A stretch of 7,448 nucleotides of DNA from NCBI GenBank assembly GCA_017466005.1, contig JAFTUZ010000155.1:1-7448 (forward strand), given 5' to 3'. Numbering within the stretch: the first letter of the stretch is position 1; each line of letters opens with the position of its first letter. Below are positions 4,351 through 7,448 of the stretch, piece after piece. Source of the DNA: Clostridia bacterium. GTDB taxonomy: Bacteria; Bacillota_A; Clostridia; Christensenellales; UBA1242. Below the pieces are notes generated by a model. That model was not told the origin of the DNA. It saw nothing but the letters and a program-made list of their open reading frames with translations, and made no database searches. The position numbers and the translations under genes are program-made.

Positions 4351-4575
4351 ATGAAAAGTTGGTTAAAATGGCTATTTGAAACAGATTATGTATTTACTGC
4401 AAAACATGGAGAGTTCAATGGCGTTCCTGCTAGGGAGTACGTTTTCCGCAATGCTTTGCTAGTTGTAGTAAAATACGAAAATAAAAATGGAGGTATTGTT
4501 TTTACGCAAAACGGCAAAATTCAATGCAAATCAGTAAAACAATTAATTGCCGAAATTGAAAAAGTTTTAGCATAG
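4351..4575 (+). CDS. 74-aa basic protein, unknown function
   Basis: Start ATG 4351, 9 nt after AAAGGAG (4335-4341); the in-frame TTG at 4342 touches the RBS. The protein starts with an amphipathic, Trp-containing MKSWLKWLFETDYVF, followed by strands REYVFRNALLVVVKYE and GGIVFTQNGKIQC and a C-terminal helix SVKQLIAEIEKVLA. The beta-hairpin-plus-helix end resembles that of the proteins at 1526 and 6833. No family is recognised. The 19-nt leader from RBS to ATG is identical to that of the gene at 6065. Three tandem alternative promoters (P11-P13) and no sigma-A promoter lie in the 468-bp gap upstream. Confidence 0.85.
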   Translation: MKSWLKWLFETDYVFTAKHGEFNGVPAREYVFRNALLVVVKYENKNGGIVFTQNGKIQCKSVKQLIAEIEKVLA

Positions 4576-4579
4576 GGGG

Positions 4580-4608
4580 TTGTAATTACCCCCAATCCAT
4601 GCTATAAT
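4580..4608 (+). promoter_or_regulatory. Sigma-A promoter S5 inside a hairpin
   Basis: TTGTAA (4580-4585), 17-bp spacer, TATAAT (4603-4608) with extended TG. Dyad GGGGGT (4575-4580)/ACCCCC (4588-4593) begins at the last base of the upstream stop codon. Confidence 0.8.
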
Positions 4609-4654
4609 AAGTTATAGGTAAAAAACAAAACAAAATAAAAAATATTTCAAAAAA

Positions 4655-4684
4655 GAGTATATTTTAAAATAAAGTACATATAAT
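4655..4684 (+). promoter_or_regulatory. Alternative-sigma-type promoter P14
   Basis: GAGTATA (ATA at 4659-4661), 15-bp spacer, CATATAAT at 4677-4684. Confidence 0.6.
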
Positions 4685-4720
4685 ATAGTAAGTAAATAAA
4701 AAAATAAAGGGGTTGTTAAT

Positions 4721-4852
4721 ATGTCAAAAGTACAAATTGAAATGGAAATTAAAAAAGTTTTACAATTAATGAATTTAACACTTGACAACGACGAATGGGC
4801 AAACTTACATTGCCAATATTTATTATTAAAAGAAATGCAAGAAAATTGCTAA
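4721..4852 (+). CDS. 43-aa helical acidic protein, unknown function
   Basis: ATG 4721 lies 8 nt after AAAGGGG (4706-4712); TAA at 4850-4852. The protein begins MSKVQIEMEIKKVLQLMNLT, continues LDNDEWANLHCQYLLLKEMQ and ends ENC. It is probably two helices: the first with a 3-4 hydrophobic spacing (V, I, M, I, V, L, L, M), the second around NLHCQYLLLKEMQ. This looks like a helical hairpin or a small dimerising coiled coil, typical in size of phage-encoded inhibitors, but no family or target is recognised. It has both a sigma-A (S5) and an alternative promoter (P14), and the S6 hairpin starts two bases after its stop. Confidence 0.75.
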   Translation: MSKVQIEMEIKKVLQLMNLTLDNDEWANLHCQYLLLKEMQENC

Positions 4853-4859
4853 AAGGGGG

Positions 4860-4888
4860 TTGTAATTGCCCCCGACCCATGCTATAAT
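4860..4888 (+). promoter_or_regulatory. Sigma-A promoter S6 inside a hairpin
   Basis: TTGTAA (4860-4865), 17-bp spacer, TATAAT (4883-4888) with extended TG. Dyad GGGGG (4855-4859)/CCCCC (4869-4873). Four A precede the dyad, so on the - strand it would read as a hairpin plus T run. Confidence 0.8.
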
Positions 4889-4908
4889 GTATTTGTAGAT
4901 AGGAAATA

Positions 4909-4933
4909 GCAGTAAAAACTTATTCAGACAGGT
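4909..4933 (+). repeat. Leader box copy 5
   Basis: GCAGTAAAAACTTATTCAGA followed by CAGGT, between S6 and P15; TATTC begins 48 nt before the P15 ATA. Confidence 0.7.
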
Positions 4934-4964
4934 AACAAAAAAGTTTCAAAAATGTTTCAAAAAA

Positions 4965-4995
4965 GAGTATAATTCAACTTAGAGGTACATATAAT
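4965..4995 (+). promoter_or_regulatory. Alternative-sigma-type promoter P15
   Basis: GAGTATA (ATA at 4969-4971), 16-bp spacer, CATATAAT at 4988-4995, preceded by a phased GTTTCAAAAA pair (4943-4964). Confidence 0.65.
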
Positions 4996-5031
4996 ATAAT
5001 AAGAAAACAAATTAAAAGGAGAGTTGATAAT

Positions 5032-5553
5032 ATGTTTACTTTAAAAGATGTTCAGTCAATTATTAAAGGGTTAGATGCTGTTACTGGTTTAAATGGAGCG
5101 GAGTTAGTATTTAAACAAACCAATAGCAAAAAAGTACTTGGTTCTTTTGTACATGCTGTCCGTCGTGTTAATGGACAAATTGTTCAACGTACTCCATTGA
5201 GATTTGAGTTTAGCAAATTAATTTTAAATTGCAACCGCGAAACACTTGTGGAAATTGTAAAACACGAATATGCTCATTACATGGCATTAATGGTTTACAA
5301 CGACAACTGCGAACACGACTGGCGCTTTGTAGAACAATGTAGAAAAATAGGGGCAAGAGCAAGTGAACCTAGTTTTACAAATAAATACATTGAAGAACAA
5401 AGCATTAAAATGGCAAAATATGTAGTTGAGTGCCAAGGTTGTGGAACAGTATTTACATACCAAAGAAAATGTAACACACTAACAGCATGTCAAGAGGGAA
5501 ATGCTAAATGTTCTTGTGGGTGTACAAATTTCAAAGTAACACAAAACCACTAA
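5032..5553 (+). CDS. SprT-like zinc metalloprotease with C-terminal zinc ribbon
   Basis: ATG 5032 lies 10 nt after AGGAG (5017-5021). The catalytic signature HEYAH (residues 78-82, HExxH) sits in VEIVKHEYAHYMA. His95 in CEHDW is the likely third zinc ligand and precedes the family's WRFVEQCRKIGA-type helix. Before it, the PLRFEFSKLIL strand and the NRETLVEIV helix are laid out as in SprT/Spartan domains. After it come Cys134-x2-Cys137 and Cys160/162/164, a probable zinc ribbon as in bacterial SprT proteins. At 173 aa the length is normal and nothing is missing. Known relatives (Spartan) cut DNA-bound proteins, and phages often carry SprT-like proteins of unproven role. I infer a protease acting on DNA-protein complexes or host DNA-binding proteins. 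It is a single-gene unit (S6, P15) with its own terminator. Confidence 0.9.
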   Translation: MFTLKDVQSIIKGLDAVTGLNGAELVFKQTNSKKVLGSFVHAVRRVNGQIVQRTPLRFEFSKLILNCNRETLVEIVKHEYAHYMALMVYNDNCEHDWRFVEQCRKIGARASEPSFTNKYIEEQSIKMAKYVVECQGCGTVFTYQRKCNTLTACQEGNAKCSCGCTNFKVTQNH

Positions 5554-5562
5554 AAAAGTAAA

Positions 5563-5597
5563 AAAAGGGGTTGACATTTCAACTCCTTTTATTTTTG
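5563..5597 (+). terminator. Rho-independent terminator containing TTGACA
   Basis: AAAAGGGGTTG (5563-5573) pairs with CAACTCCTTTT (5580-5590) with one G-T pair, loop ACATTT, then TTTTATTTTT. A TTGACA hexamer (5571-5576) sits in it, but no -10 lies 16-18 bp downstream, so it is a terminator without the promoter half seen elsewhere. Confidence 0.85.
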
Positions 5598-5607
5598 AGT
5601 TTTAACA

Positions 5608-5712
5608 GTTAGCGCCTGCTAACCAAATCGCCGAAGTTGTATGCCATTGCCCTATAATTACGAGTGAAAAGCAATTTCCTCGGGGATTTGTGTAAAATTA
5701 CACAATCCAAAC
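5608..5712 (+). other. GC-richer intergenic element, copy C
   Basis: Opens the 511-bp gene-free stretch 5554-6064. Dyad GTTAGC-GCCT-GCTAAC (5608-5623) identical to copy A, then GCCCTATAATTA (5649-5660), AGCAATTTCCTCGG (5670-5683) and the dyad TTGTGTAAAATTACACAA (5688-5705) followed by TCCAAAC, also identical to copy A. The intervening sequence differs, which is what one expects if the dyads are the functional parts. The rest of the gap contains P16, S7, P17, a leader box and P18; no ORF of credible start is seen in it. Confidence 0.6.
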
Positions 5713-5732
5713 AGATGTTTGATTTGAAAAAA

Positions 5733-5765
5733 GTTGTAATAAAAAACTCGGTTGCCACATATGAT
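5733..5765 (+). promoter_or_regulatory. Alternative-sigma-type promoter P16
   Basis: GTTGTAATA (ATA at 5739-5741), 16-bp spacer, CATATGAT at 5758-5765. No RBS or ORF follows; the putative transcript would hold AACCCC (5771-5776) complementary to GGGGTT (5804-5809). Confidence 0.5.
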
Positions 5766-5807
5766 ATAGTAACCCCCGATAAAAAATAAACAAATTTCAA
5801 AAAGGGG

Positions 5808-5836
5808 TTGTAATTATTACAATTACATGCTATAAT
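5808..5836 (+). promoter_or_regulatory. Sigma-A promoter S7 inside a palindrome
   Basis: TTGTAA (5808-5813), 17-bp spacer, TATAAT (5831-5836) with extended TG. Dyad TTGTAAT-T-ATTACAA (5808-5822) replaces the G/C-clamped hairpins of the other promoters. Confidence 0.75.
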
Positions 5837-5880
5837 AAATTATAGGTAATAAATAAAACAAATTAAAATAAAAGCAAAAA

Positions 5881-5912
5881 GTTGTAATAATTACCTAGTA
5901 AGCACATATAAT
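5881..5912 (+). promoter_or_regulatory. Alternative-sigma-type promoter P17
   Basis: GTTGTAATA (ATA at 5887-5889), 15-bp spacer, CATATAAT at 5905-5912. Confidence 0.6.
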
Positions 5913-5930
5913 ATAGTAAGTAAATAAAAA

Positions 5931-5955
5931 GCAGTAAAAACTTATTCGGACAGTA
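5931..5955 (+). repeat. Leader box copy 6
   Basis: GCAGTAAAAACTTATTCGGA followed by CAGTA, between P17 and P18; TATTC begins 51 nt before the P18 ATA. The first 20 bases equal copy 1. Confidence 0.7.
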
Positions 5956-5989
5956 GTAATTAAAAAAATTAAAAAAATGTTTCAAAAAA

Positions 5990-6020
5990 GAGTATAAACA
6001 ACCAAGTAGGTACATATAAT
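5990..6020 (+). promoter_or_regulatory. Alternative-sigma-type promoter P18
   Basis: GAGTATA (ATA at 5994-5996), 16-bp spacer, CATATAAT at 6013-6020, preceded by GTTTCAAAAAA. Confidence 0.65.
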
Positions 6021-6064
6021 ATAGTAAGTAAAACAAATTAAAAAAAATAAAGGAGTTGGGTTAC

Positions 6065-6247
6065 ATGAGATATCTAACAGTTTTATTAGAAAATGGGTAT
6101 AGTACATTACCAATAGCAAAATCAGATAAATGGCTAACTGACGAGCGTTTACCTTACGAATTATTTGAAACAGTAAATGGCGAGTATTTTGAACTTCGAA
6201 AAACTTATAACGGGGCGCTGGTATTATTTGATGTAACAGATTTATAA
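6065..6247 (+). CDS. 60-aa protein, unknown function
   Basis: Start ATG 6065, 9 nt after AAAGGAG (6049-6055); the in-frame TTG at 6056 is too close to the RBS. The protein begins MRYLTVLLENGYSTLPIAKS and continues with KWLTDERLPYELFE, then strand-like EYFELRKTYNG and ALVLFDVTD. It looks like a small beta-rich domain of four or five strands. No family is recognised. The leader from RBS to ATG is identical to that of the gene at 4351, though the proteins are unrelated. Four promoters (P16, S7, P17, P18) lie upstream in a 511-bp gap, the most heavily equipped gene of the window. Confidence 0.85.
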   Translation: MRYLTVLLENGYSTLPIAKSDKWLTDERLPYELFETVNGEYFELRKTYNGALVLFDVTDL

Positions 6248-6265
6248 AAAATGCTAAAAGGGGGG

Positions 6266-6294
6266 TTGTAATTGCCCCCGACCCATGTTATAAT
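6266..6294 (+). promoter_or_regulatory. Sigma-A promoter S8 inside a hairpin
   Basis: TTGTAA (6266-6271), 17-bp spacer, TATAAT (6289-6294), preceded by TGT. Dyad GGGGG (6261-6265)/CCCCC (6275-6279); the sequence 6261-6286 closely repeats that of S6. Confidence 0.8.
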
Positions 6295-6313
6295 GTAATT
6301 GTAATAAATAATA

Positions 6314-6348
6314 GGTATTGGGTTAGCGGCAGTGCCGTACCCAGTACC
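6314..6348 (+). other. Conserved leader hairpin, copy 1
   Basis: GGTATTGGGT (6314-6323) pairs with ACCCAGTACC (6339-6348) over 10 bp including one G-T. Inside it CGGC-AGT-GCCG forms a second stem. It lies in the S8 leader just upstream of P19, where other units carry the TATTCGGAC box. Confidence 0.7.
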
Positions 6349-6372
6349 AAAAATTAAAAAAGTTTCAAATTT

Positions 6373-6403
6373 GAGTATAATTTAAATGCTACTTACATAT
6401 AAT
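6373..6403 (+). promoter_or_regulatory. Alternative-sigma-type promoter P19
   Basis: GAGTATA (ATA at 6377-6379), 16-bp spacer, CATATAAT at 6396-6403. Confidence 0.65.
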
Positions 6404-6447
6404 ATAGTAAGTAGTAAAACAAATAAAAAAATAAAGGAGTTGTTATT

Positions 6448-6639
6448 ATGGGTTGCGTATATGTAGTTATGGCGTGTGAAAAATTTGAAAATAAGGGTTA
6501 TGTTAGTTCAGATTGTTACAGCACATTAGAGGCGGCACAACAGTTCTGTGCTAGTAGATTTGAAAGTAAAAAAATTAATAATTTATATTGGAGTAGCAGT
6601 ACATACGATTATAAAATTCATATATTAAATGTAAAATAA
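6448..6639 (+). CDS. 63-aa protein, unknown function
   Basis: ATG 6448 lies 8 nt after AAAGGAG (6433-6439). The sequence starts MGCVYVVMACEKFENKGYVS, an N-terminal strand and turn, followed by a helix YSTLEAAQQFCASRFE and a final strand YKIHILNVK. Strand, then a 'ys-T-leeA' helix, then a strand is a layout I associate with small phage proteins of unknown function, but I cannot name a family. Four cysteines (3, 10, 23, 34) are spread out and do not form a metal motif. Transcribed from S8 and P19; P20 starts 11 bases after the stop with no terminator between. Confidence 0.85.
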   Translation: MGCVYVVMACEKFENKGYVSSDCYSTLEAAQQFCASRFESKKINNLYWSSSTYDYKIHILNVK

Positions 6640-6650
6640 AAAGCAAATAA

Positions 6651-6682
6651 TTGTAATAATTCGAGTCGGCAGTACATATAAT
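6651..6682 (+). promoter_or_regulatory. Alternative-sigma-type promoter P20
   Basis: TTGTAATA (ATA at 6656-6658), 16-bp spacer containing TCGGCAGTA, CATATAAT at 6675-6682. Confidence 0.65.
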
Positions 6683-6707
6683 ATAATATAACAAAACAAA
6701 CAGAACG

Positions 6708-6738
6708 GGTTGGGTTAGCGGCAGTGCCGTACCCAACC
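6708..6738 (+). other. Conserved leader hairpin, copy 2
   Basis: GGTTGGGT (6708-6715) pairs with ACCCAACC (6731-6738), with an inner CGGC-AGT-GCCG stem. The inner part TTAGCGGCAGTGCCGT equals copy 1 at 6314-6348, while the outer stem has changed on both arms and still pairs. It lies between P20 and P21. Confidence 0.7.
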
Positions 6739-6771
6739 GCCAGCAGCAAATTTCAAAAATGTTTCAAAAAA

Positions 6772-6802
6772 GAGTATATTTTATATGTCAAGTACATATA
6801 AT
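6772..6802 (+). promoter_or_regulatory. Alternative-sigma-type promoter P21
   Basis: GAGTATA (ATA at 6776-6778), 16-bp spacer, CATATAAT at 6795-6802, preceded by phased TTTCAAAAA repeats (6751-6771). Confidence 0.65.
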
Positions 6803-6832
6803 ATAATATAACAAATAAAGGAGAGTGTTAAT

Positions 6833-7009
6833 ATGTTAGTTGTTAAAATTGAAAAATATGTAGGTTTAAAAGGTTCAACAGTAATTGTTGAAAAAGAGGG
6901 AAATGTAGTTGATAGATATACTACAACAAATATTGAAAAAATGTTAAAATTAATTGAAGAAGATTATGGAAAAGTTGACAAAATTATTGATAAACGGGTT
7001 GACCAATAG
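6833..7009 (+). CDS. 58-aa protein, unknown function
   Basis: ATG 6833 follows AAAGGAGAG; TAG at 7007-7009. The protein opens MLVVKIEKYVGLKGSTVIVE, two strands, then GNVVDRY, then a helix TNIEKMLKLIEEDYGKVDKI and a charged tail KRVDQ. It is lysine- and glutamate-rich, again strands followed by one helix. No family is recognised. The last five codons are part of the S9 hairpin and include its -35 hexamer, so the protein tail and the next promoter share sequence. Transcribed from P20 and P21 without a sigma-A promoter of its own. Confidence 0.8.
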   Translation: MLVVKIEKYVGLKGSTVIVEKEGNVVDRYTTTNIEKMLKLIEEDYGKVDKIIDKRVDQ

Positions 7010-7027
7010 GTCAATCCGTGCTATAAT
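6999..7027 (+). promoter_or_regulatory. Sigma-A promoter S9 inside hairpin and coding end
   Basis: TTGACC (6999-7004), 17-bp spacer, TATAAT (7022-7027) with extended TG. Stem CGGGTTGACC (6995-7004)/GGTCAATCCG (7009-7018), loop AATA, one G-T pair. Confidence 0.85.
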
Positions 7028-7073
7028 AAGTTATAGGTAAAAATAATTAAATAATTACAACAAAAAGCAAAAA

Positions 7074-7106
7074 GTTGTAATAATCTAGTCCGAAAGGACA
7101 TATAAT
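7074..7106 (+). promoter_or_regulatory. Alternative-sigma-type promoter P22
   Basis: GTTGTAATA (ATA at 7080-7082), 16-bp spacer, CATATAAT at 7099-7106. The dyad GTCC-GAAA-GGAC lies against the -10, as a different palindrome does in P1. Confidence 0.65.
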
Positions 7107-7136
7107 GTAATATAAATAATTAAAGGAGTTGGTTGT

Positions 7137-7325
7137 ATGTTAATGTTAAGAAATGGCAATGCTATGGATTTTGAGTACAATAAACGAACTGAAACGTTTA
7201 CTGTTAGAGAGTACGGACCAGTGAACTACATTACTGAAATGAATTTAGACGAATTAATTGATTTACTTGAATATAACGGGCATTGGAGTTTGGCACTAGC
7301 AGTTGATGGATATTTTGGAAATTAA
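7137..7325 (+). CDS. 62-aa acidic protein, unknown function
   Basis: ATG 7137 lies 8 nt after AAAGGAG (7122-7128); a second ATG at codon 3 is possible but less well spaced. The protein begins MLMLRNGNAMDFEYNKRTET, with strand segments FEYNKRT and FTVREYG, then an acidic helix MNLDELIDLLEYNG and a hydrophobic end WSLALAVDGYFG. Net negative; no family recognised. Transcribed from S9 and P22. The final codons and stop lie inside a perfect 22-bp palindrome that continues into the next intergenic region. Confidence 0.85.
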   Translation: MLMLRNGNAMDFEYNKRTETFTVREYGPVNYITEMNLDELIDLLEYNGHWSLALAVDGYFGN

Positions 7326-7334
7326 TTTCCAAAA
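7313..7334. repeat. Perfect 22-bp palindrome over a stop codon
   Basis: Left half TTTTGGAAATT, right half its exact complement AATTTCCAAAA, no loop. Includes the TAA of the 7137 gene (7323-7325) and ends five bases before the -35 of S10. Could be a 3' hairpin or an operator. Confidence 0.6.
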
Positions 7335-7339
7335 CCCCG

Positions 7340-7367
7340 TTGACATTTTAAACCAATATGCTATAAT
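7340..7367 (+). promoter_or_regulatory. Sigma-A promoter S10
   Basis: TTGACA (7340-7345), 16-bp spacer, TATAAT (7362-7367) with extended TG. The only one of the ten whose -35 is not inside a dyad. It is followed at once by the strongest RBS of the window. Confidence 0.8.
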
Positions 7368-7391
7368 AAATATATAGAGGAGGTGTTAATT

Positions 7392-7418
7392 ATGTTTGAC
7401 CAAGCTACTAGAGGTTAA
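7392..7418 (+). CDS. Possible 8-aa leader peptide
   Basis: ATG 7392 lies 8 nt after AGGAGG (7378-7383, in GAGGAGGTG), the best Shine-Dalgarno in the window, and codes MFDQATRG before TAA 7416-7418. The expected start of transcription from S10 is only a few bases before the RBS, so a very short 5' leader is implied. A tandem GTTTCAAAAA block at 7430-7448 follows, as before other alternative promoters, so a new unit probably starts just past the window edge. It could be a leader peptide, a cassette whose ORF has been lost, or a decoy ribosome site. The short length keeps confidence low. Confidence 0.35.
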   Translation: MFDQATRG

Positions 7419-7448
7419 TTAAATAAAAAGTTTCAAAAATGTTTCAAA

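Noticed and set aside
846..5955. CRISPR array suggested by the repeated boxes
   Set aside because: Copies are hundreds to over a thousand bases apart, vary in sequence and are separated by genes and promoters.

Overview
The window reads as a dense early or host-takeover style region of an AT-rich (roughly 30% GC by eye) bacteriophage or related mobile element of a low-GC Firmicute. The support for this is strong AAAGGAG/AAAGGGG ribosome binding sites 8-10 nt from ATG starts, TTGACA-17-TGnTATAAT promoters, TTA/AAA/GAA-rich codon use, and 17 or so very small genes, all on the + strand, almost none of a recognisable family. No structural, replication or lysis gene is present, so the phage assignment is an inference from architecture.

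Layout: 1-170 holds the frameshifted 3' end of a gene and its terminator. 326-785 holds two genes with N-terminal or whole-length membrane segments (92 and 23 aa). 962-3882 holds eight small genes, including a 153-aa protein with a catalytically degenerate HNH domain plus an AP2-like domain at 3037-3498. 3883-4350 is non-coding. 4351-5553 holds two small genes and a SprT-like zinc metalloprotease with a C-terminal zinc ribbon (5032-5553). 5554-6064 is non-coding. 6065-7325 holds four more small genes, and an 8-codon reading frame follows at the right edge.

The most striking content lies between the genes. I count 22 copies of a promoter-like unit with an ATA-containing -35 region (GAGTATA or TTGTAATA), a spacer of exactly 16 bp (18 copies) or 15 bp (4 copies), and a CATATAAT/CATACAAT -10. 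It lacks a sigma-A -35 and resembles the Bacillus mother-cell sigma-E/sigma-K class. Every complete gene except the last 8-codon frame has one directly upstream. Ten sigma-A-type promoters are interleaved with them. In nine of these the -35 hexamer lies inside a hairpin or dyad whose sequence changes while its symmetry is kept. A 25-nt leader box (TTATTCGGACGGGT core) occurs six times between promoter pairs, and at two places an unrelated conserved hairpin sits there instead. Three intergenic gaps that follow terminators carry copies of a GC-richer element with the dyads TTGTGTAA-AA-TTACACAA and GTTAGC-GCCT-GCTAAC, one copy inverted.

Taken together, this is a modular array: terminator/hairpin, sigma-A promoter, leader box, alternative promoter, strong RBS, small unique ORF. 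Promoter, leader and start codon are nearly identical between modules while the proteins differ. That suggests cassette duplication with replacement of the coding part, and two-tier transcription of each small gene. What the small proteins do cannot be read from the sequence.
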